A DNA stretch of 64,000 nt from Ilumatobacter coccineus YM16-304 (GTDB lineage: Bacteria; Actinomycetota; Acidimicrobiia; Acidimicrobiales; Ilumatobacteraceae), in the NCBI RefSeq assembly GCF_000348785.1, contig NC_020520.1, positions 3,844,001 to 3,908,000 on the forward strand, in the 5' to 3' direction. The notes below the pieces were generated by a model. It did no database searches. It was given only the letters and a program-made list of their open reading frames with translations, and was not told where the DNA came from. This document shows positions 33,677 through 42,788 of this stretch, piece after piece. The translations under genes and the position numbers were made by a program. Positions within the stretch are counted from its first letter, which is position 1. Each line of letters opens with the position of its first letter.

Positions 33677-35070
33677 GTTCGGCGGGGTGAGAAGAAGAGG
33701 GTGATCGTCGCGCCGACGGCCGTCGTGGCGAAGAGGAAGGCCCAGGCCCGATCGAACGCGGCGAGCACGTCGACCCGGTCGCTCTCGCCGATGAACGCCA
33801 CGGCTGCGGCGATCCCGATGGCGCCCGCCACGTTGCGCAACATGTTGAACGCGGCGTTCATCGTGCCCCACGCCTGCTCGGGCACCGCTTCGAGCGCGGC
33901 GCTGTTCATCGTCGGAGACGAGAAACCCCAGCCCAGACCGAAGCAGATGACGCCGGGCAGGAACGTGGTGAGGTAGCTGCCGTCGTCGTCGAGGAAGAGC
34001 CAGCACCAGCCGATGGCGACGACCATGACGACGCTGCCGAACTGGATCGGCAGACGCGGGCCGATGCGCTCGGCGACTCGTCCGCCGACCAACGTCATGA
34101 GTCCGGCAGCCACCGGCCCGGCCGTGAGCGCCAGTCCGATCTGCAGATCGGAGTAGTCCCACACCCGACCGAGGAACAGCGGCCACACCAGCCAGACCGA
34201 CAGGCTGGTGACCGAGATGAAGGTGTTGGCGACGTTCGCGATCCACACCTGCTGGTGTCGGAACAGCGAGAAGTCGATCATCGGTTGCGGGTGACGGATC
34301 GACTGGACGACGAAGGCGGCGATGAACACGACGGCCGCGACGAAGCAGCCGACGATGGCGCCGCTCCCCCAGCCCCAGTCGGAACCCTTGCCGACCGCGA
34401 ACACCACGAGTCCGATGCCGGCGGTGCCGAGCGCAGCGCCGAACGTGTCGAGCCGGCCTCGGCCGTCGGGTTCGGTCACCTCGCGCAGTCGGCGACGGCC
34501 GATCGCCAACACGGTGAGTCCGATCGGCCCGCTCAGGAAGTAGAGCCAACGCCAACTGCTCACCTGCAGCACGGCCGCCGACAGCGACGGTGCCACGGCG
34601 GCCGACAGCGGTCCGGCCGCTGCCCATGCGGCGACGGCGGTCGAGCGCCGACCGGCGGGGAACATCGGGAGCACCATCGACAACGACGACGGGATGATCA
34701 GCGCACCGCCGACCGACTGGAAGGCGCGAGCGCCGATCAGCACCCAGACGTTGGGAGCGAACGCCGAGAGCATCGCCGACACGGCGAAGAGCGCGACACC
34801 GAGGTTGAAGATGCGCGCACGTCCGCGACGATCAGCGATTCGCCCGGCGAGCGGCAGGAACGCTGCGGTTCCGATGAAGTAGCCCGACGACACGAACTGC
34901 ACGGTCGATTCCGGGACGCTCGAGAACGTGTCGGCGATGTCGGCGAAGGCGATGTTGGTCGCCGTGCTGTTGAAACCGACGAGGACGAATCCGGCGGCTC
35001 CGATGGCCAGCGCCTTCCACGCATCGGAGGAGATCGACTCCACCGATTCCGCTCTGGCCTGCACCGTCAT
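33673..35070 (-). CDS. MFS transporter, DHA2-like drug exporter
   Basis: A 465-residue permease with about 13-14 hydrophobic segments. AGRIADRRGRARIFNLGVALFA is the conserved loop 2-3 and GGALIIPSSLSMVLPMFPAGRRSTAVAAWAA matches the DHA2 (EmrB/QacA) helix 4-5 region. It is probably a proton-driven multidrug or metabolite exporter. The first 18 residues are hydrophilic. It starts 108 bp from the divergent ABM gene, and another palindromic element lies in that gap. Confidence 0.9.
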   Translation of the reverse strand: MTVQARAESVESISSDAWKALAIGAAGFVLVGFNSTATNIAFADIADTFSSVPESTVQFVSSGYFIGTAAFLPLAGRIADRRGRARIFNLGVALFAVSAMLSAFAPNVWVLIGARAFQSVGGALIIPSSLSMVLPMFPAGRRSTAVAAWAAAGPLSAAVAPSLSAAVLQVSSWRWLYFLSGPIGLTVLAIGRRRLREVTEPDGRGRLDTFGAALGTAGIGLVVFAVGKGSDWGWGSGAIVGCFVAAVVFIAAFVVQSIRHPQPMIDFSLFRHQQVWIANVANTFISVTSLSVWLVWPLFLGRVWDYSDLQIGLALTAGPVAAGLMTLVGGRVAERIGPRLPIQFGSVVMVVAIGWCWLFLDDDGSYLTTFLPGVICFGLGWGFSSPTMNSAALEAVPEQAWGTMNAAFNMLRNVAGAIGIAAAVAFIGESDRVDVLAAFDRAWAFLFATTAVGATITLFFSPRRT

Positions 35071-35131
35071 CGAGCCAGACTGTCACCGCGTACGAGACGA
35101 GCTCACATCGGAGCGGTTCGAGTCGCCGACG

Positions 35132-35166
35132 ACCGGACGACTCGTCTCTGAGACAAAGCGTCCGGT
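35132..35166. repeat. Palindromic element copy 3 (imperfect)
   Basis: ACCGGACG and GTCTC on the left pair with GAGAC and CGTCCGGT on the right, around a central T; three of 17 pairs are broken in the middle of the arms. Unlike the other copies it lies between two divergent starts, 13 bp before the ABM gene's ATG, so here it cannot be a simple terminator. Confidence 0.75.
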
Positions 35167-35178
35167 TATGTTCAGGCG

Positions 35179-35484
35179 ATGGCCAAGTCATCACTGATTG
35201 CACGACTCGTCTGCGCCGATGGGAAGGCCGAGGAGTTCGAAGCCGAACTCGCTGCGCTGATCGAGGCCAGCAACGAAGAAGCGGGCCTCGAGATCTACTC
35301 GGCCCACCGCGACGCCGACAACGTGTACTGGTTCTTCGAGTTGTACACCGACGACGCCGCCGTGGCAGCGCACGGCAAGGGCGAAGCGATGGCCAAGGCG
35401 ATGGCCTCATCGGGGCAGCTGCTCGCTGCCCCGCCTGAGATCCATCGCCTCGTGCCCGTCGTCGCCAAGGGCCTCGATCTCTGA
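35179..35484 (+). CDS. ABM-domain monooxygenase-like protein
   Basis: A 101-residue ferredoxin-like barrel protein of the antibiotic-biosynthesis-monooxygenase family: LIARLVCADGKAEEFEAELAALIEAS, EEAGLEIYSAHRDADNVYWFFELYTDDAAVAAHGKGE, ending with PEIHRLVPV. Such proteins act as dimeric quinol monooxygenases or heme-degrading enzymes. No Shine-Dalgarno sequence is clear; the palindromic element ends just upstream. It is convergent with the secreted nuclease gene. Confidence 0.85.
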   Translation: MAKSSLIARLVCADGKAEEFEAELAALIEASNEEAGLEIYSAHRDADNVYWFFELYTDDAAVAAHGKGEAMAKAMASSGQLLAAPPEIHRLVPVVAKGLDL

Positions 35485-35506
35485 CGACCGAGCCCGTGGT
35501 GGTGGC

Positions 35507-38500
35507 CTAGCGACCGAACCAGGTCCGGCCGGCGCTGCGACCGTCGACCTGCGTCGCGAACTCGACGTCGTCGAGCAGCAGACCGAAGTCGACCGTGTCG
35601 TCGTCGAGTGAGAACGAGCTCGGCAGCGTCACGATGGCTGTGAACTCCGACGAGTTCAGGTCGAAGAAGATGATTCCCGACCAGCCGATCGCCACGCAGC
35701 GGCTGCCGAGACGGAACATCGTCCGGTCGGTCACCTGCTGACCGTCGATCGACAGAGCGAACGACGGGCACGAGCTGAACGACTCGGGCACGCTGCCGCG
35801 AATCACGGCCTTGCCGCCACCTCGACGACCGAGCACGATCAGTGCGCTGTCGATGTCGAGTTCGCCGACCACGACGGGTGCGTCGAGATCGAGCCCGACG
35901 ATGACCGGATCGTGGTCGGAGGAGCGGTACGGATCGGGCGCGTAGATGGCGTCCTGAGCGTCCTTCTTGAACGAGATGTCGTAGTCGATCAGGTCGGGCT
36001 CGTCGGCGTTGATGTGCCACGCCGTCGTGCCGGTCACCTGTCCGAGCAGCGAGGTGTTGGCCAGCGCGTGGTCGAGGTAGCCGAACTGGCCGTCGAACAC
36101 GTACGTGTAGGCGTCTTCACCTTGGAACTGAGCGAGCAGGTCGGCGTAGTCGTCGGCGGTGCCGGCGGTGTCGTCGGCGCCGGCGATGATCGCGTCGATC
36201 GGCGTCTCCTTGTCGTAGGAGTTGAGGTCACCGATCACCAGGACGTCGGGGTCGCCGCTGCCGGTCGGGTCGGTGGCGAGCCAGTCGACGAGCGCCTCGG
36301 CCGCCTCGGTGCGCACACCGTTGCAGTTGCCGGAGCCGTCGGTGGCGTCGGGGTCACCGACGTCGACACACGACGAGCCCTTCGACTTCAGGTGGTTCAC
36401 CGCAACCGTGACCATGCCGCCGTCGGCGTCGCTGAAGGTCTGTGCGAGCACCGGCCGGTTCTTCGAGTCGATGAAGCGCGGGTCGACGGAGCCGTCGAGG
36501 AGGGCGTAGTCGCCGACCGGGGTGACCGCCGCCGGCTGGTAGATGAACGCCACCTTGATGGCGTCGTCACCGATGGTGCCGGTGTCGATGGCGTCGTACG
36601 TACCGGCGCCGTTGACGGCGTTGAGGCTGTCGACGAGGTCGATCACCGCATCGTCGTTCACGTTGTTCTCGATCTCGATCAGTCCGACGACGTCGGCGTC
36701 GATCGCCGTGATGGCGGCGACGATCTTGTCACGCTGACGAACGAGCTCTTCGGCTTCGTCGGCGCCGCGGCACTCGAGGTTCTGCGCCGGACCACAGATG
36801 TCGTTGGTCCCGTCGTCGAGCGTCGTGAAGTAGTTGAGCACGTTGAACGAGGCAACGGTGATGTCGCCTCCGACGTCGTCGGGTGCGGCGGTCCGCGGGT
36901 TCTGCTCGGTGAACGTGCCGTACGTGGTGGGCTGCAGACGGAACAGACCGAAGGTGTCTTCGATGATGCCCGTCGCTCCGGTGATCGTGTCACCGCCACG
37001 GAACAGGTTGTTCAGGTCGAACACTCCGCCGTTGCCCGGGTGGATCGCCGGGTCGGGGTTCTGGTTGCCGCGACCATCGTCGATGGTGAGACGGTCGAGT
37101 TCGTTGGCGGCGGTCGCCGCTGTGGCGTCGGGGCCGGGCTCGAACTCGGCGGTCGGCGTGAGCAACCGCTCCGACGACACGACCACTTCACCGAAGCGGT
37201 CGTAGTTGAAGTACTCGGAGATGACGAGGTCTTGGGGAAGGGTGACGAGCATGCTCTCGACCGCTTCGAGTGCGTCGGCATTCGGCAGCGGCAGCGTCAC
37301 GACGGTCGGATCGATCGCGATGGCCGGGTCGTCACAGGCGACGATCGCGCTCGGCGCGATCTCGGTGAGCGACGAGTCCACTCCGTTGCTGCTCGTCTCG
37401 TACTCCGACACGGTGCCTTCGACGCGCACGGTGGTGCCGACGGTGAGGCCGTCCGGGAGGGTGCCGCCGAACACGGCGATGCCTTCGGATGTGAGCAGGT
37501 TGCCGTCGTCGTCGGCGACCTCTTCCTGGATGATCACACGGTTGAGGTCGGTGAGGATCGCGGTGACGACCGCTTCGACGACGACCGTGTCACCGACCAT
37601 CGGCGACACGGATCCGGCGCCTTGGATGGTGGAGATCAGCGTGATCGGCACGTCGACGGCGCAGTCGAGCGGCGGAACGACGATCTCACACGCGTTCTCG
37701 ACGCCCGGCGTGGGCGCCCAGAGTTCGTAGGTGTCGGTCTGGAGGGCAAGACCGCTCGAATCGGGGCATCGCTGGCCCGAGACGGTGGTGGCGGATCCGC
37801 CTTCATTCTCGTTGATCTGGGCCTGACCGGCTTCGAGGAGCACCAGGAGTTCGGGGTCGTCGGAGTCGTTCGTGTCGTAGACGACCGCGTCGACCAAGCC
37901 GTCGAGGGTCACTGCGGTGCCGTTGGGGAAGTCGGTGGCGTCGGCCTCGTAGAGCGCGATGGCGTCGGCACCGTTCTGCAGCCAGTTCGTGTCGGGGCTC
38001 ACATCGACGTCGCAGTTGGCCACCGTGGCCGCGTTGGCACAGATGACCGCGTAACCGTCGGCGTTGGTGGTGACGCCGTCGAGATCGATCGCGTCGTATG
38101 ACAGGTTGTTGCTGCCGTTGTAGAGCACGACAGTGAGGCCGCTGAGGTCGGTACCGCCGACGCCGCCGTCGGTCAGTTCGATGAACTCGGCGGAGTCGGT
38201 GCTCGTCTGATCGGAGTCGAACTCGTTGATGAGGATGGTCGGCTCGACCGGATCGCCGCAGTCGGACGTGTGCGCCCCGAGCCCGTCGAACGTGTCTTGC
38301 GCATACCCGACCCACTCGGTGGCTGGAATGAACTCGTCGGAGCCGTCGGTGTCGCCGGCGCAGATCGAAGCGGCACGCCGGATCGTGTTGTTCTGCGTAC
38401 TGGCGTCACCGGTGCCCCATTGCGAACCCGGGTCGAAACCGATCTGCCCGATGACGTCGACGAGTGCGCCGGCCTTCGAGAGCACGACGGCGTCATCACC

Positions 38501-38878
38501 GTTGAAGAAGTTGTTGGTGGAGGTCTGGTCTGCCTCGGCAAGGATCGCCGGGCCCGCGTCGTTGTCGGCGACGACGTAGACGTCGCCTGCCGCCACGGTG
38601 CCCGTGAGCGGCACGTTGGAGCTGCTCGACACGCTGCCGTTGAAGTACATGTTGATCTCGTAGCCGCCGGCGGCAAGGTCGACATCGACATCCGTGCCGT
38701 TGTAGATCTCGATCGCCTTGTTGTTCGACGACCCTTCGATGTACTCGGAGATGAAGAGATCGCCGGCCGGGGCGGCGGTTGCCGCGCTCGAGCCGGCGGC
38801 GACGGTCACGAGACCGGTCGCGGCGAGCGCCCAGGCGATGCCGATCTTCGAACGGCGAGTTCGGGGTTGACCATTCAC
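35507..38878 (-). CDS. Secreted ExeM/NucH-type endonuclease with two lamin-tail domains
   Basis: An 1123-residue exported protein. The start is a GTG at 38878 with a GGAGG seven bases before it, followed by a signal peptide ending near ATAAPAG. A first lamin-tail domain lies at about 40-160 (LFISEYIEGSSNNKAIEIYNG) and a second at about 205-330 (ILINEFDSDQTSTDSAEFIEL). An OB-like region follows, then an endonuclease/exonuclease/phosphatase domain from about 670 (VASFNVLNYF; LIEIENN; NHLKSKG; GDLNSYDKE; SSDHDPVIVG near 987). The last 120 residues are a separate beta domain. It probably digests extracellular DNA for nutrient use. No LPxTG anchor is present. Confidence 0.9.
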   Translation of the reverse strand: MNGQPRTRRSKIGIAWALAATGLVTVAAGSSAATAAPAGDLFISEYIEGSSNNKAIEIYNGTDVDVDLAAGGYEINMYFNGSVSSSSNVPLTGTVAAGDVYVVADNDAGPAILAEADQTSTNNFFNGDDAVVLSKAGALVDVIGQIGFDPGSQWGTGDASTQNNTIRRAASICAGDTDGSDEFIPATEWVGYAQDTFDGLGAHTSDCGDPVEPTILINEFDSDQTSTDSAEFIELTDGGVGGTDLSGLTVVLYNGSNNLSYDAIDLDGVTTNADGYAVICANAATVANCDVDVSPDTNWLQNGADAIALYEADATDFPNGTAVTLDGLVDAVVYDTNDSDDPELLVLLEAGQAQINENEGGSATTVSGQRCPDSSGLALQTDTYELWAPTPGVENACEIVVPPLDCAVDVPITLISTIQGAGSVSPMVGDTVVVEAVVTAILTDLNRVIIQEEVADDDGNLLTSEGIAVFGGTLPDGLTVGTTVRVEGTVSEYETSSNGVDSSLTEIAPSAIVACDDPAIAIDPTVVTLPLPNADALEAVESMLVTLPQDLVISEYFNYDRFGEVVVSSERLLTPTAEFEPGPDATAATAANELDRLTIDDGRGNQNPDPAIHPGNGGVFDLNNLFRGGDTITGATGIIEDTFGLFRLQPTTYGTFTEQNPRTAAPDDVGGDITVASFNVLNYFTTLDDGTNDICGPAQNLECRGADEAEELVRQRDKIVAAITAIDADVVGLIEIENNVNDDAVIDLVDSLNAVNGAGTYDAIDTGTIGDDAIKVAFIYQPAAVTPVGDYALLDGSVDPRFIDSKNRPVLAQTFSDADGGMVTVAVNHLKSKGSSCVDVGDPDATDGSGNCNGVRTEAAEALVDWLATDPTGSGDPDVLVIGDLNSYDKETPIDAIIAGADDTAGTADDYADLLAQFQGEDAYTYVFDGQFGYLDHALANTSLLGQVTGTTAWHINADEPDLIDYDISFKKDAQDAIYAPDPYRSSDHDPVIVGLDLDAPVVVGELDIDSALIVLGRRGGGKAVIRGSVPESFSSCPSFALSIDGQQVTDRTMFRLGSRCVAIGWSGIIFFDLNSSEFTAIVTLPSSFSLDDDTVDFGLLLDDVEFATQVDGRSAGRTWFGR

Positions 38879-39161
38879 AGAGAATCCTCCAGAGTTGCGA
38901 TGCGACGCCCCGCCCGGGCGTGTGCCGCCAACCGTAGACCGTTCCGACGGCGACAGAGTCACGTCTCGATGAACTCCGGGTGTCGTGACCTTGAACATCG
39001 GCAGACATCTCGCCGGCGCGACCAGCAAGCGGGCGGTTGTCGTGCCGCTCAGCGGTCCGCTCGACGCGTTGAGTGAGTCTTGAGTGCCGATCCGCACAGT
39101 GGGCGTCGACGCAGCACGGTCACCGAGGGCCGAGCTCACCGACAGCATCGAGAGGCCCGCC

Positions 39162-40709
39162 GTGACCGACACCCGCACGCCCACGAACGTCGAGGACGAC
39201 ATCCCCGACGATGACGCCGGCTCTCCCGATGACGCCGGTCCCGACGAACCGGCGGCCGACACCGCCTCAGCGGAGCCACCGCAACCCGACCCCGATGACG
39301 AGCAGACCGCGGCTGATGAACAAGCCGACGAGCGAGCCGGAGATGACCAGGTGGCGAGCGACGTCGCCGTCGACGGCCCGACCGACGAACCGCCGCCGCC
39401 CGACGTTCCCGAGGCCGAACTGCCAGACGGGTTCGACGATGAACCTTCCGACGATCCGGCGGACCAGTTCGATCGAACCGGACCGGCCGAGGCCCCGATC
39501 CACGACGGCAGCGACCGGCCCGAGGCTCACGACTTCACCCCGACCGATGGCGTCCCCGATCTGGTCGATCCGTACGACTCGGTCGACACGACCAACCCGT
39601 GGGACGGCACCACGGCGGGTGCCGACGACCGATGGGGCCAAGACAGCCTCACCGACATCGGCGTCTCCTACGAGACGATGGGCGACTGGAACGTGTACAT
39701 GGACAACAGCACCGGCAACACGTTCACCGACTACGGCGATGGTTCGTTCGAGGCGAATGTGGGTGGCGAGATCCTCACCGGTGACGCCGCGGCGGACGCC
39801 TTCCGCGAGTTCACCGACACCCGACTCCTCACCGACGAGAAGCTCGAGCGGCTGCAACAGACCGCGTACGACGACGCGCCCTCATCGGGAACACCGTCCG
39901 GCGCCGCAGGTGGTGCTCCGAGTGGACCTCCCGGTACCGGCGTCGGTGGCGACGACGCCGGGTCCGACGACGAACCGATGGGGCCACCGTCGAGTCTCGC
40001 CGGAGGCGGCGACGACGACGAGATCGCCGACTTCGACGGCGACGGCGAGATCACCTTGACCGACAAGGTGGTCGACATCGTGGGCAATCTCTTCAAGGGC
40101 CCGGCTCGTGAACAGGCGAAGCAGATCGACCGGGAGATGGGAGGCTCGGGCAAGGAGACCTCGACGCGCGGCGAGCAGGAGCAGGGCGCTCGCGAGGAGA
40201 TCGACCGGCAGGAGAAGGAGGAGGCGCGCAAGCGGGAGGAAGCCGAGCAGGAACAGGCCGACAAGGAGCAGGACCAGGACGACGGCGGCAGCACCGACGT
40301 GGGTCATCCGGGCTGGGGTGACGGCAACCGAGGTGGCGTCAGCATCTTCGACTCACTGAAGAACGCACCGGGCCGACGAGACCCTCGAGACCCGGGCAAC
40401 GTCGACCCCGCGGATGAGGGCTACGGCGACGGCGGAGGCGACGCCCCCAGCACATCGAGCGACGACCTGAAGCAACCTGCAGGCCCCGATCCCGAACCGT
40501 CGGGTGGCGGCGGCCAGCAGCCCCCGCCCGATCCGATCGACTACGGCCCCGATCACGTCGACCCGATCGGCAGTGGGCCGTACGACGACCCGTTCGACTC
40601 GCAGTTCGGCACGGTGTCGCTGGAGCACGACGAAGCGCAACACACCGAACCCATCGAGATGGCCGACGACGGCATCCCCGACTTCGAGGGCATCGACCTC
40701 GACGGCTGA
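39162..40709 (+). CDS. Acidic, low-complexity protein with an EF-hand-like loop
   Basis: About 515 residues, not recognised as a known family. The N-terminal third is very rich in Asp, Glu and Pro. A folded-looking patch spans about 155-235 (WGQDSLTDIGVSYETMGDWNVYMDNSTGN). There is an EF-hand/dockerin-like loop DFDGDGEITLTDK, a charged coiled coil (REEIDRQEKEEARKREEAEQEQADKE) and a Gly/Pro/Asp-rich tail. No signal peptide or membrane helix. GAGAGG precedes the GTG at 39162; a GTG at 39084 is also in frame. Secretion by a specialised system or calcium binding is only a guess. Confidence 0.7.
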   Translation: MTDTRTPTNVEDDIPDDDAGSPDDAGPDEPAADTASAEPPQPDPDDEQTAADEQADERAGDDQVASDVAVDGPTDEPPPPDVPEAELPDGFDDEPSDDPADQFDRTGPAEAPIHDGSDRPEAHDFTPTDGVPDLVDPYDSVDTTNPWDGTTAGADDRWGQDSLTDIGVSYETMGDWNVYMDNSTGNTFTDYGDGSFEANVGGEILTGDAAADAFREFTDTRLLTDEKLERLQQTAYDDAPSSGTPSGAAGGAPSGPPGTGVGGDDAGSDDEPMGPPSSLAGGGDDDEIADFDGDGEITLTDKVVDIVGNLFKGPAREQAKQIDREMGGSGKETSTRGEQEQGAREEIDRQEKEEARKREEAEQEQADKEQDQDDGGSTDVGHPGWGDGNRGGVSIFDSLKNAPGRRDPRDPGNVDPADEGYGDGGGDAPSTSSDDLKQPAGPDPEPSGGGGQQPPPDPIDYGPDHVDPIGSGPYDDPFDSQFGTVSLEHDEAQHTEPIEMADDGIPDFEGIDLDG

Positions 40710-40722
40710 GCGGCCCCGGGCG

Positions 40723-42738
40723 CTATGCCGCGACGGTCGCTTGCGGCGTCGTCGCGGCGGCTGCCTCTTTGTCGGCGAGCTTCTGCGCCTTCTTCTGGTT
40801 GGCTTCGGCGACCGAGGCTCGGACGGCTCCCGAGATGCCCTCGGGGTTGAGGATCGCCGTGATGATGAGCATGAGTCCGCCGATGTACGCCTCCCAGGTG
40901 CCGAACGAATCCATGATCCGGCCGGTCGCGAAGAAGGCCACGCCGGACGCCGCGACGATGCCGGAGGTGACGGCTCCGCTCACGCTCGTGATGCCGCCGA
41001 GATAGGCGACGGCGAGCGCGGTCAGCGACGCGACCACACCGAACGACGTGTCGGAGACGGCGCCGAATCGGTAGGCGATGAGGCTGCCGGCGATACCGGC
41101 GATGAACGCCGACATCATGAAGAGCTGCACCTTGACGGTGGTGACCTTGATGCCGACTGCGCTCGCGGCGCGTTCGTTCGATCGGACGGCGAGCATCCGT
41201 CGGCCGGTGCCACTGCGCCGAAGGTTCGCGACGAGGAGGGCGAAGATGAGCGCGACGACCACGAGGAAGATGCCGAAGACCGGCCGGGACGAGTTGGTGC
41301 CGTAGACGAGCGCGAAGTCCCAGCCACCGAGTTTGGGGTTGGGGATCTGGGCGCCGCCGGTGCTGGCATCGCCCACGAAGCGCGGGTTCTTGAAGATGAA
41401 CTCGGCGATCGCGACGCCGCCGGCCAGCGTGACGATCGCCAGGTTGGTGCCTCGGAGTCGTAGCGCCGGAATACCGACGATCGCTCCCGCGATGGCCGCG
41501 ACCGACGCGGCGAGGAGCGGCGCGATCGGGAACGGCACTCCCCACCCGACCGCCAGCTTCGACAGGGTGAAGCCGGCGACACCGGCGAAGGCGAGTTGGG
41601 CGAGCGATGTCTGCCCGCCGAATCCGGTGAGCACCACGAACGACAGCGCGAGCACCGTGGCGATGACGGTGGTCATGATCGCGCCACGCCACAGGGGGCC
41701 GAGGGCGATCAGGCCGACGACGGCGAGCACCACCGGCACGCCGACCGTGCCGAGCGTGACCCGCGATTGCGGGACGGCCGGCAGCTTCCAGTTGTCGACC
41801 GCACCGCGGTCGGGCATCTGATCGCCGAGCACGAACATCGCCACGATGATGACGATGAACGGCAGCCCTTCACGAGCGCCGTACTCGGGGAACCAACTGA
41901 GATCGATCTGCAGTTTGGTGAAGGTCGACTGGATCATGCCGATGGCGAAGCCTGTGGCGACGGTCGGTCCGACGTTGCGGAACTTGCCGATCAGCGCGGC
42001 ACCGAGCGCGGGGATGAGGTAGCCGAAGGTGAAGACGTTCGACCCGAGTTGGATCATCGGTGCGGCGAGAATTGCGACGAACCCACTGGTGAGGCTGGCG
42101 AGCACGAAGCTGGCACCAGCCAGGAAGTTCGGCGAATAGCCGAGCAGCACGGCGCCCTTCTCGTTCTCAGCGGCAGCACGAGTGACCAGCCCGATCTTGC
42201 TGAACCGGGTGTAGGCCCACAGCGCCAGGCCGACCACGATCACGACGAGCGCCAGCCACAACCCGTCGCGCGGGATGGTCAGGTCGTCGGTGATCGTGAC
42301 CGACTCACGCGGCAGGATCTTGCCGACGCGGATGCTGGTCTTGTCGGCGAAGCGACGGTCGACGAGCGCGGTGAGCACCACAACGAGCCCGACGCTGGCC
42401 ACGACCTTGGCCAACGACGGGGCTTTCGCCAAGGGTTTGAAGATGAGCAGATAGACGAGCAGCCCGAGCAAACCCGCCGTGCTCATCGCCAGGAACATCG
42501 CCCACCAGAACCCCACGTCGTCGTTGAAGTGGTATCTGCCGGGCAGGCCGGGAATCGGGAACGGATATGACCCCTCGCGTAGGTCTGCGTAGACGTACAC
42601 CACCCACATCGCCATGGCGCCGTGAGCGAAGTTCACGACTCCGGATCCTTGGAAGGTGACCACCAGGCCGAGGCCGAGTGCAGCGATGATCGCACCCGCC
42701 CCCGTGCCCAGCAGTAAGTAGTACGCGTAGTCGGTCAT
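40723..42738 (-). CDS. Fused LivH-LivM branched-chain amino acid-type ABC permease
   Basis: A 671-residue membrane protein. Residues 1-300 look like LivH (VVNFAHGAMAMWVVYVYADL; RAAAENEKGAVLLGYSPN) and 335-640 like LivM (GFGGQTSLAQLAFAGVAGF; RRMLAVRSNERAASAVGIKV). The two are normally separate genes. The C-terminal 30 residues are charged and Ala-rich. It imports a branched-chain amino acid, amide or related substrate with the lipoprotein encoded just upstream. No LivG/LivF ATPase gene is adjacent. GAGGAACGG precedes the ATG. Confidence 0.92.
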   Translation of the reverse strand: MTDYAYYLLLGTGAGAIIAALGLGLVVTFQGSGVVNFAHGAMAMWVVYVYADLREGSYPFPIPGLPGRYHFNDDVGFWWAMFLAMSTAGLLGLLVYLLIFKPLAKAPSLAKVVASVGLVVVLTALVDRRFADKTSIRVGKILPRESVTITDDLTIPRDGLWLALVVIVVGLALWAYTRFSKIGLVTRAAAENEKGAVLLGYSPNFLAGASFVLASLTSGFVAILAAPMIQLGSNVFTFGYLIPALGAALIGKFRNVGPTVATGFAIGMIQSTFTKLQIDLSWFPEYGAREGLPFIVIIVAMFVLGDQMPDRGAVDNWKLPAVPQSRVTLGTVGVPVVLAVVGLIALGPLWRGAIMTTVIATVLALSFVVLTGFGGQTSLAQLAFAGVAGFTLSKLAVGWGVPFPIAPLLAASVAAIAGAIVGIPALRLRGTNLAIVTLAGGVAIAEFIFKNPRFVGDASTGGAQIPNPKLGGWDFALVYGTNSSRPVFGIFLVVVALIFALLVANLRRSGTGRRMLAVRSNERAASAVGIKVTTVKVQLFMMSAFIAGIAGSLIAYRFGAVSDTSFGVVASLTALAVAYLGGITSVSGAVTSGIVAASGVAFFATGRIMDSFGTWEAYIGGLMLIITAILNPEGISGAVRASVAEANQKKAQKLADKEAAAATTPQATVAA

Positions 42739-42788
42739 ATCCGTTCCTCGATGTCTTCTCGTTCAGTTCCCTGCCGTTGTCCGATGGA

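Noticed and set aside
35912-38101. 729-codon plus-strand frame
   Set aside because: Antisense to the secreted nuclease, Val/Asp/Arg-rich without motifs.
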